Shown here: in pieces, positions 34,382-45,441 of the stretch
Layout of the letters: every line of letters starts with the position of its first letter
How positions within the stretch are numbered: position 1 is the stretch's first letter
Assembly (NCBI GenBank): GCA_030549205.1
Contig: JAUKTV010000005.1
Coordinates: 2,480,001 to 2,544,000, forward strand
Origin: Apiosordaria backusii
Taxonomy: Eukaryota; Ascomycota; Sordariomycetes; Sordariales; Lasiosphaeriaceae
Direction: 5' to 3'
DNA: 64,000 bases
Translations under genes and position numbers: made by a program
Notes under the pieces: model-generated
Databases searched by the model: none
What the model saw: the letters and a program-made list of their open reading frames with translations, nothing else
Told to the model about the DNA's origin: nothing

Positions 34382-35672
34382 ATGGGTAAATTTCAGTACG
34401 ACAACCCAGATGCCCTCGTGGCCGGCACCGTCATCATGCAGTTGGTTTCCACTCTTTGTGTAGCATTAAGATTTTACTCGAGAAGATGGAAATGCCAACA
34501 GTTCATCGCCAGCGACTGGCTTGTTCTCGCTGCCTATGTCTTCGGAACAGGTCTGAGTGTCATGATGCTCTGGGGTGTATCCCAAAAGGCAATGGGATAC
34601 CCTCTGGGCGGGACAATTGACGACCCAGCCGCAGTCAACGACAGACTCAACAAGGCCAAATATGTAAGTTTCTCCTCACCTCATGTTGAGAACAATCCCA
34701 TTAATAATTCTTAGTCCGAACTCGCTTACCTCCTCATCGGCATCGTGGCCCTCGGCCTAGTCAAACTCTCAGTCTGCTTCCTCTACTGGCACCTTTTCTC
34801 CACCGTCATGTTCCGCCGCTTTCTCATTTTTTGGATGGTCGTCCTCGCGGTTTGGATCCTCGGCTTCGTCCTTGCCGGTCTCCTAGAGTGCGGCACGCAC
34901 CTCACTGCTATTTTTGGCACCCCACAGGAATATTATGAGCACTGTCAAGCCGCCATGCCTTCGGGATACGCCATGGTGTCATCCGACATACTGACCGACG
35001 TTGTCACGGTTTTGATTCCGATTCCTGTCATCATGAAGCTTCAGATGAACAAGCGGACGAGGGTGCTGACTCTGCTGGTGTTTTCCATCGCCGGACTGCA
35101 AGTATAAACTGTGCACAATCAAGTCAGAACGCCGTGTTGACTTTGAATGCAGATCTGTCGGAGCCTCCATAGCCAAAGCCTACATCTACATCACAGCCAC
35201 CCAAGGCCTAGGCACCGAAGACGCCATCTGTTCGTCTCCCTCCTTTCACCACCCCCCCTTCCTTCGCACAAGCTAACAACCCTCCCCCTCAGCAATCCTA
35301 ACCGGCATCGGAATCTGGAACCTAGTAGAAGTCCAAGTAGGCATCATCGCCGCCTGCGGCCCCACCCTCCGCGCAATCCTCTCCCGCATCCTGCCCATCG
35401 AAGCAGCCACCATCTCCCTGCTGTCTCTCCTCGGAGTTACGAGATTGTCGTCAAGCAAATCAGACACTTTGCCCAGTTTTGTCAAGAGACCTAGCACTAA
35501 TAAGAGCAATAAGGGCAGCGACAAGAACAGCAACAGCGTGGAGAAGCTGACGAGTTTCTCAACTACGACGAGGAGTACCGTTACGGCTGTTGATGTTGAA
35601 CGTGATGAGCGTGAGATGGCCTCTTGGTGCCAGCCCGTGACGGTGGTCAAGTCTGGTTCGGAGCAGGTTTGA
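34382..35672 (+). CDS. Fungal rhodopsin-domain 7-TM integral membrane protein
   Basis: Exons 34382-34663, 34715-35097, 35153-35229 and 35293-35672 give 373 residues. It has the layout of the fungal rhodopsin domain family (PF20684 type): seven hydrophobic helices, beginning VAGTVIMQLVSTLCVALRFY. The helix-2 start SDWLVLAAYVFGTGL is family-typical, and a Cys-containing loop (LECG) and IPVIMKLQMNKRTRV occur before helix 6. The C-terminal 95 residues are a Ser/Thr/Lys-rich cytosolic tail. Members lack the retinal lysine of true rhodopsins and are mostly of unknown role; some, such as the Pth11 group, carry a CFEM domain for surface sensing, which this one lacks. The start at MGKFQYDN was preferred to an upstream in-frame Met because the leader is not conserved-looking. 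Intron 2 appears to use a GC donor (GCAAGT), the only splice that keeps the frame into SVGASIAKAYIYI. Confidence 0.82.
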
Positions 35673-36324
35673 TTTTTTTTTGTCTTGATGAATTCGATTT
35701 TTGGAATGGTGTATGTGGTATTATTATGTGTGTGTGTATGATTTGATATGATTTGCTATACCCAGGATATGACCGGATGGAATTTTTTTTGGATTTTCGA
35801 GTTTTATATATCTTTCATATTTCCTTTCGTTTCTTCGCTTTTCAAGATTTACAGGCTGAAAGAGTGTGTTGCTAGACCTGTCCCTTTCATGGGTAGGTAG
35901 CTTGCTAGGTACATACATGTACACCTTGACCAATTTTTGATTTGCGTCTTGTTTCATTGATTGATTTGTCAGTCAAGCACCGAATTGTTTAGATAGTAAA
36001 AAGGCCAAGCCATATAATTCGGTGCTGCTTTTCTCACCCCTCGCACCCAGCTATCACCTATGTGTGATATGAGCGCGGTATAACGCATAGCTCTTGAGGT
36101 GGTCGCAAGTAGCCCACCGCCCCACCCAAACCAAATCTCCATTTCTTCATGATATCCATCCCCTATCCTCTCTCCCATCTCGTCCCGGTCGAAAATTATG
36201 GAGAGGGTATCCTTCTTCTTCAAAAAAAAGCAACCGGTCGCCCCCCTTTCGCCCGTCATGGCATCGGGCACAAATTTCATCGTCTTCCCTCTCTCTCCGT
36301 TTTCGAGCCAGCAGAAGCAAAGAT
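35673..36324. other. Convergent 3' region, rhodopsin-domain gene / NPL4
   Basis: 650 bp, T-rich after the rhodopsin-domain stop. No gene or RNA seen. Confidence 0.5.
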
Positions 36325-38412
36325 TCAAGGAAGGGTATTATTGTTCAGCCTGAAAGCAGCAAAACGCTTAGCAAGTGGTTCTCCGGTGTCGTCCCTCGCA
36401 GACTTGCGACCATTATTCACAAAAGACGACGCAGATGCAGCGGGAGAACTGGCAATGTCGTCAGAGTGTCGGGAACGTTTGGGGAGTCTCTCACCAGTGG
36501 ATTCAAGGATCATCTTAAGGGTCTGGAACCCAGGCGTCGCCCGCAGTTGAAACGCTTCGGCCAAATCGTTGTGAGTGGCAACTTTGCAGAGCAGTGCCTC
36601 CTCGTCCTATCGTCATGTGTTAGCCTCTGATCATCGTTGTTCGGCGGGAAATAAAAGTTACCTTGGATAGGACGCTCATCTGGTGGATGTAGCATAAGAG
36701 GTGGAAGTCAGAGACAGGCAGCCTACTGTCACCCTTCTGGTTCACCCTAAGGGCCTTGGCAACCGCGGTAGCCTCTTGCGCTTCGCCTACATACTCTCTG
36801 TTCTCGATCGGGAAGCCCTCATCTATAAACAGTGGCTTGGGCTGCTCGGGGAAACCGTGAGTGAGCGTGACGAAGAGATACTCAACTGGGAACGCCGGCT
36901 TCGCATTCTCTTGTACGTTGGCTCCGTACTCGTTGATTCTGCGATAAAACACTTCGGGGATATATCGTGTTCGGCTGACAGATCCGTCATCTTCTTCTTC
37001 CTCCCGCACCAGCATTTGAGTTGGGTCGGCTGAAGGCTCAATGATATCTGCCCTCACCATTTCTACCGCGTCGTTTGACATCTGATAGGCCGAAATCGAG
37101 ATCTCGCCTTGCTCGTTACCTGAGATGACGCAAGTGACAAAGTTGGAGCCAAACCGTCCCGTGTCACTCCATTTAGACGGCTTGGGGTGCTGAGCTTGCA
37201 TCCGGGCAGCAAAGCAAACCTCCTGAGAGGCGAGGAAATACGAGTCTGCGTGCCGTTTGCATACGGCGCTACCATCTCCCTTGCCGGCATCCAGAAGATC
37301 AGTCCAGATCACACCAACCTGCTCAAGACCGCAGAGCTTGGCGACCCGGTTGATCTCTTGCTCGTTTTCCCAAGCATTAAGCGAGACACCGTCGGCCTCA
37401 TCAACCTGTGGCGGCTCATAGATGGCCTCGACCACCGCCTTGATTCCGAGTGGCACAACATCATACTCCATATATCGACCATAAAGTATGCCCAACCGTT
37501 GTGCCCCAGTTCGGCGCCAAGCGTTGAGAAACTTGTCGATAATCCCCGGGGAAGCGAACTCGACGTGATCCACCATGCGGAACGTTTGAGGCTGAAGAAT
37601 GATAGCACTGGGCTGGCATTTTGTGCAGATGCCTTCCGGCCACTGCGGGTGTCCCGATGGACAATCGCGCTTGACTCTGTGGTAGGGCTCGACTAGGGGA
37701 GGAATAAACGAGCTTCCCAACTCCGGCTTGTTGGTCGCCGAGTTCGTCTTGCGCATGTAGGCGTGCACCGACATGTACTTGATCTTCTTTTCGTCGAGAT
37801 ATGTCTGATTGAAGGGATCCAATGGCGTACAGTAGTCGCACATCCCCTTGGGTCCATGTCGGCACATCTTGACATCTTTCCCTCGTGGAATCTTGCCATC
37901 CTTCTTATCCAACCGATCGTCGAGGGCGGACTGCTTCACCACCTCCCAGGGGTTCTTGATGCGTTCCACCTCTGAATTGATGGATGGTGGCGGGTCGATA
38001 GGATGGTCCTCTGTAGGCAGAATGGGTTTACCGTTGAGACGCGCAGTCGTCGCTAGGAGGGATGGAGCCGGCGCATTGCCATCTGAGCTGCCGTTTGCAA
38101 CAGCATCTTGATGCTTGTAACTGACAAAGACAAGGTCTCCGTGGCTATTGCGAACATGTCAGCAACCCAGTCCTGTTACCCGGAACAAATCAAGTTGCCT
38201 TACCCTAGGCCTATCTGGCCCAGCTTGTACTTTCCAATCTCAGAGAGGTTTTTGGACTCGGCACCGCTCGGCTGGGGAGAGAGCGTGATGGTTTGCGGAT
38301 CGACTGTCGATGGGAGCTTGGGTAACAGCTGTTGGGCGAGCTGGCTGAAGGTGTCGTTCTTTTCCACCGTCAGGCGGATCATGCCGTCGGGCGTTCGCAG
38401 CCGTAAAAGCAT
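36325..38412 (-). CDS. NPL4: Npl4, ubiquitin-binding cofactor of Cdc48/p97
   Basis: Three exons (38412-38204, 38144-36662, 36606-36325) give 657 residues. Residues 1-75 form the ubiquitin-like UBX-type domain (MLLRLRTPDGMIRLTVEKND) that contacts Cdc48. The Npl4 zinc finger follows: MCRHGPKGMCDYC and CPSGHPQWPEGICTKC supply the Cys/His ligands. The MPN-like domain starts at VDHVEFASPGIIDKFLNAWR and continues through GILYGRYMEYDVVPLGIKAV. A C-terminal helical domain closes with HNDLAEAFQLRATPGFQTLK. With Ufd1 and Cdc48 the protein unfolds K48-ubiquitylated substrates in ER-associated degradation and chromatin turnover. The last 55 residues (basic, Ser-rich) have no yeast counterpart that I recall; an unrecognised last intron is possible. 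It shares a 750-bp divergent promoter with SEC66, another ER protein gene. Confidence 0.93.
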
Positions 38413-39162
38413 CGTGATAGTTTGTTGCTTGTTTGGTGGAGCGGAAGACTTGGAGTGGGTGGATCGGAACTTGGGAAGCAAGCCAGTGACAAGCAGAGCA
38501 GTTAAAGGTTGCTCTTCAGTCCCACGCAGGTGCTCCGGGTGAATCGAGGAGAATATTAAAGCTTGTGGATAGATTAGATAGTTGGGATTCTACCAGTGGA
38601 AGAACTCAAAGTCAACTTTTGGCTGGCTACGTTTGAAGTTTGGATGGAGGGGGAGCTTTCAGTGGTGCTGTGGCAGCTGCTCAGGCCTTCGTCATTCACT
38701 CGTGCCTGGCGTCGAGGACCGACATGGGCCAGGTTGCCCCTCTACCCCACATTTTCGTGCTTACGGAAGCGGAAGCTTTGCAACAGGGATGGGCTTTGCC
38801 TGCCGGAAGATTGCTTGGCAGGCTGAGAAGCCACCTAACCCCAGCCGATGCGGGACGCGGCAGCCATGGCCGACCCCAAAATTCACGTTGACGTGGAGTT
38901 TGTCAAGCTGTTCTTTCGGCTCGCTGTACCTGAGGGTTGATTGCTCCTCAACCTTTGCAGCCACCGTTCGCTACACACAACACAGCACAACACAACACAA
39001 CACAAAGAAAAGTGTCGCACACCGGCCACGTTTAAATCTTTTGGTCTTTCTCCATCGATCCTCTTGTGCACCGTCAATCCATTGCATCGGTAGCCACAGC
39101 CAACCAACACTCACTTGTCAATCCACCGAGACGCTATCGACGATATCGCAACCCCCAGAACC
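38413..39162. promoter_or_regulatory. Divergent promoter, NPL4 / SEC66
   Basis: 750 bp between start codons. A short CAACA-rich run (ACAACACAGCACAACACAAC near 38977-39004) lies about 160-190 bp upstream of SEC66, probably in its 5' leader. Confidence 0.4.
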
Positions 39163-40000
39163 ATGTTCGACATCAACTGGCGGGGCCTCCTGCTCCCGCT
39201 GGCCTACCTGGCCGTGTTGACTGGCACATTCGTGACATTTTCCACAGTCTACCGGAGGAGAAAAGCCTGTATGTTCCTCTTGTCTTGCTGCGCATACATT
39301 TCAACCGAGATACTGACTTCTTATCTGTAGTTCAAAGCGCCAACCTCGCCCCATGGTTTGGCCCGCATCTCCAACGCAACATCTACCTGTCTCTCTTGCA
39401 CATGGAACCCGAGGAGGGGTCCGAGAAGGCGCCCAAGATCCCCGACAGCGTAATCAGAGCCGCGCTCTTGCGTCGCGCCGTAGAGGATATCAACCGCATC
39501 ATTCAAATTAGGACCGCGAAGGCGGCCTGCAGCTCGCTTCTGCAGCGCGGCAGTGTAGGCGATGACCTGTGGCAGAGATTCCAGCGCGCCGAGAAGGAGA
39601 TGGAGGATGAGCTTCGTGATGTTGTGATGGAGGTATGCTTTAACCCTCTTGTTGTCATTCATCTTGACACTTTACTGACTAATACCCCCAGGCCAATGCT
39701 CTTGTCCCAGGATGGGGCCAGATCATCTTCCAATCCGCCAACGAAATCGCCGCCAACAAGGTCCTCCGCGACAGACTCGACGAGATCGAGGCCCAGGCCG
39801 ACAGCGAGAAGGAGTGGTGGGAGAAGCGCCGCGCTGCCATCCAGACTGAGTTCATGAAGGAGCTGGATAACGAGTCGGAAAAGTCACACTCTAGACCCAC
39901 CACTAGCAGTGGTGGTGGTGATGATGAGCCTGTGCTCGTGGACGGCAGCACACCCTCTACCCCGTCAGGGGGCTCCAAAAAGAAGAAAGGCAAGAAATAG
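39163..40000 (+). CDS. SEC66: Sec66 (Sec71), Sec63-complex subunit of ER translocation
   Basis: Exons 39163-39268, 39331-39632 and 39692-40000 give 238 residues. A single N-terminal TM anchor (GLLLPLAYLAVLTGTFVTFS) is followed by the conserved cytosolic domain. That domain includes IPDSVIRAALLRRAVEDINR, LLQRGSVGDDLWQRFQRAEK and ALVPGWGQIIFQSANEI, which are the signature blocks of Sec66. The C-terminus is Ser/Gly-rich and ends in a Lys-rich tail (GGSKKKKGKK). Sec66 binds Sec63 and Sec72 and supports post-translational import of precursors into the ER. Both introns are short GT-AG. Confidence 0.95.
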
Positions 40001-40539
40001 GAAGCTTGCAAGAACAAAAGGGGCAAAGGAAAGAGGTAGCTGTGGCTGGGGGTGTGGTTAGAGGCGAATGGCTAGGGTCTTTTTTCGTCTTTTAGTTAAA
40101 GACCTGTTTTATCTTCTTGGAATTTTTCACCACTGTACAGTAAAAGGGGTTGTGGCTGGCTGGGGATTTCGGTTGCCTGAGCTGGATTCCAGTTGACGGC
40201 AAGCATCTTTTTGCATGGCGTTACGGGTTGGTACATGCAATTTATTGGATGGGTACATATCTTATTCCTCATCACATTCTTGGTATCGTCTTTGTGCTCA
40301 CAAGCGGAAGAAGTAATGAAACAGGATAATATCACAGCAAGAGTCAGGTTTTCCGATACAGCGAGTTATGATATCAAATAAGAATATTATTAGTTACGAT
40401 ATCACGAAATCAAAAAGTCAAAAAAGAACAAACAAAAAAGGTAAAATGTCATCGCTTTACTCGCTCGCTTCAAGCCATTTTTTCCAGTCTCGGTCTTTTT
40501 TCACTCCTTCCCCTTCTTTACCTAGGTAGGTAGGCAGGC
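40001..40539. other. Convergent 3' region, SEC66 / small conserved protein
   Basis: AT-rich, holding the two 3' UTRs. No gene seen. Confidence 0.5.
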
Positions 40540-41079
40540 TTAAAACCTCCTCCACCCACCCATCTTCCCCCTCGCCAGCTCCTCCTCCCTCTCCTTCTCC
40601 AACCTCCTCCTGATTTCTTCGCGAATGCGCTGTTCATCCCACCCCATCATCTCCTGCACTTCCTCATTAACCTCACCCTCCCCCTCGTCTGTACGAACAG
40701 GGGACTCGCACCCCCTCAGGCCGATAAACCGGCCAAGTTTGCGACGCTTGTCTTCGATCGTCATGCCCTCCGATGGCCAGTACACCGGGCAGGGGTACTG
40801 AGAGGTGTACACGGACGGCGTGCGCTGGTGGTAGAAGTGTGCGAGCTCGTCGAGCTGGGACTCGGTTAAGAGCCAGAAGTTGAGGAGGGTCGAAGGGAAG
40901 GAGGGGTGGATGAGGCCGGTTGTGAGCTGGACTAAGGGGGCGAGCTGGAGGGCCATTTGGTGGAGTTTGGCTTGGAAGGAGGGGGAGAGGTGGGACCGGC
41001 GGGAGGAGAGGGTGGACTGGGGGGTAGTGTTGTTGAAGAAGGAGGGGCGGTGGGGGGAACGGGGGCTTGTGGGGTCCAT
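40540..41079 (-). CDS. Small conserved fungal protein of unknown function
   Basis: Single exon, 179 residues. The N-terminus is Ser/Pro-rich. Residues 35-75 form a hydrophobic helical segment (MALQLAPLVQLTTGLIHPSF). A block with FHY/aromatic character follows: ESQLDELAHFYHQRTPSVYT, then CPVYWPSEGMTIEDKRRKLG and RFIGLRGCESP. The C-terminus is a charged Arg/Glu helix. From memory the DELAHFYHQRTP...KRRKLGRFIGLRGCESP block recurs in filamentous ascomycetes, which supports a real gene. I know of no function. No signal peptide. Confidence 0.72.
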   Translation of the reverse strand: MDPTSPRSPHRPSFFNNTTPQSTLSSRRSHLSPSFQAKLHQMALQLAPLVQLTTGLIHPSFPSTLLNFWLLTESQLDELAHFYHQRTPSVYTSQYPCPVYWPSEGMTIEDKRRKLGRFIGLRGCESPVRTDEGEGEVNEEVQEMMGWDEQRIREEIRRRLEKEREEELARGKMGGWRRF

Positions 41080-41936
41080 GTTTGTTTTGTTTTTGTGTGG
41101 TGGGTTGTTGTAAGAGTGTGGGAGTGGTGGTGTTTGGAGGTCTGTTTGATACTAGTGGTGTGCCGTATTAAATAGCTGGATTGCGTGCGTGACTGAGGTA
41201 GTAAGAGAGATTATGGGATGGCTCTTGAAATATATGAGAGAAAAAGACTGATAGTTTAAAAGAGATTAAACCAGATGAGATGAGAGTAATATATAACAAA
41301 CTGCCGCAGGGGTGAAATAGATGCTGCCAGCAGCGAAAAGAGTGTTGTAGTCACGGGCAAGTCTCTTTCAAAAAGTGAGAGACAGTGACAGGTCAAAGTC
41401 GTTGGTTTGCTATCGTTATCTTCAGTGACAACAACAGTGGTAGCTTTTGCAGCAGTTTGTGTAGGTTGGTAATGATAAGGATACTTGGTTGTCGAACTCA
41501 AAAGCGAGTGGGGGAAAAGAAACAGAAAACAAACATTCACAGGGGCACCTCGTGGCTTCTTGTATCATCTTCTCAATTCTCATCATCAAGAACAGCTTCT
41601 TTGAAAGCGGCCCGTCTGATGCCAAAAGCGGCAGTGACGTTTGTTGACTCCCCCTTTGTCCAGCAGCGGGAAGAGTTGCTATTTTCTACACTCCCCTTTT
41701 AGGGATAAAAATGGTACCTTTTCTACTGTCTTTGTCCTACAATACTCAGTCATCCAAGACATTGTTCACGCATAAAGAAAAATTCCCAACAAACACTTGT
41801 TCCTGAAAAGGCCTCGATAACAATGCATTCATCCACCTCACCTAACCAAAATTCCAGGGGCGGGCAGGTCTGAGACAAACCTCACCACCCACCAACCCGA
41901 ACCCGAATCCGGGTCTTCAGTTTGTCTCTTCTGTAA
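41080..41936. other. Intergenic, 857 bp, no supported gene
   Basis: Promoter side of the small protein gene and the 3' flank of ORC3. Frames present are short and without signature. Confidence 0.5.
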
Positions 41937-44379
41937 TTACAACCACTTCAACTTAGCAATATGATCCGCCTTCTTCTTGCTTTGCTTCACAAAACCCATC
42001 GCTCTCAACTCTGCCAGCCCGCGATAGAAAAGCACCAGCGCCGACCTCTCGTCCATCCCGATCTCCGACTCCTCGCCCACTAACGCATAGTACGCCACCC
42101 ACAAATCCGCAACGTTGATCAGGGCCCCAGCTTCAGAGTACAAATGATACAAAATAGACGTTGCAGGCAGCGTCCCCGCCAGCGACCCATTCGCCTTGTC
42201 GCAACAAGCACAACCAAGGTAGTCATGCGGGCGGGACAAGGCACGGGCAAACGTCCCTCCCGGCCGAGGGACAAAGACGTCTTCGTACGGCAGGTGATAG
42301 TCGTACTGCCAGATCTTGTGGAGGAACAAACTTGAGAGCGGCTCGCAGTCCACGATCCGGCTAAAGAAACCAAAAAAGGCGTCGATAGCTTCGGTAAAAG
42401 CATTGTCTTCCTCTGTCAGGGTGGCCGTGTCCCGACTGAGTTGTACTTTTTGCGCGACAACAGTTGTGCGAAGGACCTTGCTTTGAGAGCTGTACTTGCT
42501 CTTGAGGCTGGCCCCTTTCTCCTTGGACTCCGCTAACAGCCGTTCCACATCGAAACGCAGCTCTTTAAAGTTTTCGATCGCGGCTTCTGCGTCTGGGTCG
42601 CTCGCCCAGCCTTCCAAGCCAAAGGAGGGATTGCCATCCTCGATGGCGTTGACAACGCGGTCAATGAGATTGATGAGTTCTTCTGGGTTTGACCGTTTGA
42701 TGGCATCGCCTAGGTCAAAGGGTCCAGGTGACTGATCCAGGGAAATCCCCTCCTCCAAAGCTGTCTCGTAAAGCTCGATGAATGATCTTTTTGAAAGCTC
42801 GGTGGCGGTAACCAAGGCCAACGACCGTAACAAGCTTTCCATATATTTTTGTCGTTTGTCCGCTTGCTCGAGAACTTGGTTTTTGAGATACTCATCGTCG
42901 TCCAGCAACTTCTGCGCGTGACCCAGCTGACCCGCTTCGACAGCCAGTTCCACATGTGATTTGAACGACTCCAGCATCCTCACGGCCTCGAGATGTTCCG
43001 GCTGTAGGATCTCCTTGTCTATCTTGCCGTCATTAGCAAGTAGCACACTAAGCGGGTTGGCGTAAAAGTGGTTCATGTACGCATACTGTCCCATCCAGTC
43101 AGCTTCTTCCTTTTTCCACACCATATCTTCATTGCTTGACAACATACCTTGAGTGAACTAACAAACGCCCCCACACCTGCAACATGCTCCTGCTGCCTCC
43201 TAACCAGCTTCCTCAATAACCCCGGCCCAATCCTCAAGTGTCTCGCCTTTGTCCCCGCCACCGCAGCCATAATCACGCTCTCAAGCACCGCATTAGCCTG
43301 CACAACATCAAACTGCGCCCCATATAGCTGTCGTGCAGTAGACTTGAGCAGCCTCGCCTGGAAAAGCTCAACTGAAGTGGCAATCCCAAACAAGACCGAA
43401 AACTGAATCCTGTCCTGCCATGAACTGTTCCCTTTGTCAGCCTTTTTCATCCTGTAGTTCGTAAAAAAGGGGAACCTACTGAAACAACCCAACCAACTCC
43501 CCCACCAACCCCGTATCAAACGCCTCGCTATCCTGAAAAGCCACAATCACCGTCCTCTCCCCCCCTTCCCTTTTCCACTCCCCTCCAAATGCACCCTCAA
43601 CGCCTCAAGATCATAATCAAGATACTTCCTCCCATTCCTCCCCCCCACCCTTACCTCCTCCCCCTCCTGTCCTTCCCCCTCTTGCCCCTCCCCCCCGGTA
43701 TTCATCCCCTCCCTAACAATCTTCTTCAGCGCCCCCTTCAAATTCCCCACCTCCCCCGCCCTCAACCTAATAAACCTCGCTCCCTTTCCCCCCGTCGTTG
43801 TAAGCGCCTCCCCCAACTGCCCAAACAGCAAATCCTGACCAGCGATATTAGGACCAGTAATAATAAACCCAGCCGGGATCCTCCCCTTCCCTTCCTTCTC
43901 TTGGGCGTCACTGTTGAAGAAACTGACTACCTCGTCTAAGGTTTGGCGGTTGGCATCCCGTAACACGGTCTGGATTTGCTGCTCCAAGACAGGCCAGGCG
44001 GATTCGTAGGTTTGTTTCCTCAGTTTGGCGCATTGGGGGGATTCTAGGCCGGAGAAGAGGGTTGGCCACTGGGGGCATCATCGCCATCAGCGGGAGGAGC
44101 TGTATCACCACCATCATTTTGGCGTTGAGAAGAAGGCGTGCCCTTTTTGGAGACTCGCCTCCGTTTTGCTGGGCGGCCGGGTGTGGTTTTGGCTGTTGTT
44201 GTTGGTGAAGTTGCAGATGTGGAAGTGGTGGGTGGAGTAAAGATGTATGCCACCTGAGGGTCATGTTAGCCATCGGCTTCAAAATAACAATCAATAACGT
44301 AAAAGAAAAAAAAAAACCAAATTGAGCTCACTCTGTGGTCATCCTCCTGGAATAAAGACGTGTCGTCAATTTCGGCCAT
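41937..44379 (-). CDS. ORC3: Origin recognition complex subunit 3, with two apparent frameshifts
   Basis: Exons 44379-44332, 44253 to 43480, 43424-43148 and 43085-41937; about 715-720 residues if the frame breaks are errors. Conserved blocks in order are VAYIFTPP and a nuclear KRRR segment, then TLFSGLESPQCAKLRKQTYE. IPAGFIITGPNIAGQDLLFG is the ORC3 AAA-like Walker A region without a consensus lysine. Next come RKYLDYDLEALRVHLEGS and VIVAFQDSEAFDTGLVGELV, then IQFSVLFGIATSVELFQARL. The C-terminal winged-helix block ends LAELRAMGFVKQSKKKADHI and AKLKWL. ORC3 pairs with ORC2 in the origin-binding ring. Two breaks are seen: between the linker and TLFSG at G run 44071-44075, and between GKG and the VIVAFQDSE block at C run 43559-43565. 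Each is cured by one extra base in the run, so consensus error is the likeliest reason. A weak alternative for the first is an 85-nt intron with a GTCTCC donor. Confidence 0.88.
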
Positions 44380-45441
44380 TGTATTTATTTCAAAATAATT
44401 TCAAGAGTTGGGGTTGGTAAAAAGTGGTTGGCTTGATGAGATGCGCGTCGCGTGAAAGTGTTCATGAAGGTTCTCAATTGTTTCGCGTGTTTGAGACGAG
44501 ACCTAATTGAATTTGGTAATTACGTGTATCAGCGTAAGCATCAGCGCCACCATCCCATCCTTCGTCAAGCCACATTTCTCGCTGTTTAGTGGCTGGCGTT
44601 CATTGCATTTCCTTCAATTTCTTCACTGGCTCACACTCAAAGACAAGAGGAAAAGATTGCTAAACATGCTACCATAAATTTGACAGTAACAAATCAAAAG
44701 CCAAACGATAATACTATAGAGATACGATACCTAACACCTAGGCAAGATACTCTGTCGTAAGAGAGAGAGAGAGAGAGTTAGGATGGAGAGAGCGCTTTTC
44801 GGCATGACGGTTTTTGCAGGAAAAGAAACACAAGCAGGTAAAAATCTTCACTCCCTTCCTTCTTCCGCTGCTTCTTCCGTCCCGTTTCCCTTTATACCTC
44901 TCTTGCATGACCTCTACCACCCCGTTTTCATCTCCAAATCATATTACCGGCTCCCTTTCCCTCTCCTGCCCGGCCCCTATATCTCTTCTCTGCAAGTACC
45001 ACCGCCAGTCTCCTCCCTCCTTTGTACACTCTCTCTGGGGACCTCTCGCGCTTTCTCAAAAGGCCCTCAAGAGAGAGAAAAAAAGAAATATCGAAAAACC
45101 TAGAACAAACAGCAAAAGCCATGCCTATTTAAAGAGCCAGAACACCACCAACCACCGCCCTACCCCAAGCCAGACCAATAAACATCCCTTTGTGTGTTGT
45201 GTGCAAAGGAAAAAAAATGAGGGAAATAACACAAAACTCAGAACCGCCTAGTTTTACACACTGAATGTCTTGAGTTTGCTGTCGGTTCACCTCTGTCAAA
45301 AGGCTCTTCAAACAAAACTCTCGGCATCCCTTCAACAATTTTTGCCGCCGCCAAATTCCGCTTGGTGACCCCTACTAGAGCTTCTCTTTGTTACCGCAAT
45401 GTGTTCATAATGATGTGAAAAAAGCAAGATAGGCATGTTGT
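44380..45441. other. Intergenic, about 1.06 kb, no supported gene
   Basis: Promoter of ORC3 and 3' flank of the PWWP gene. A GA microsatellite lies at 44761-44778. Pyrimidine-rich stretch around 44850-45060. Nothing else seen. Confidence 0.5.
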
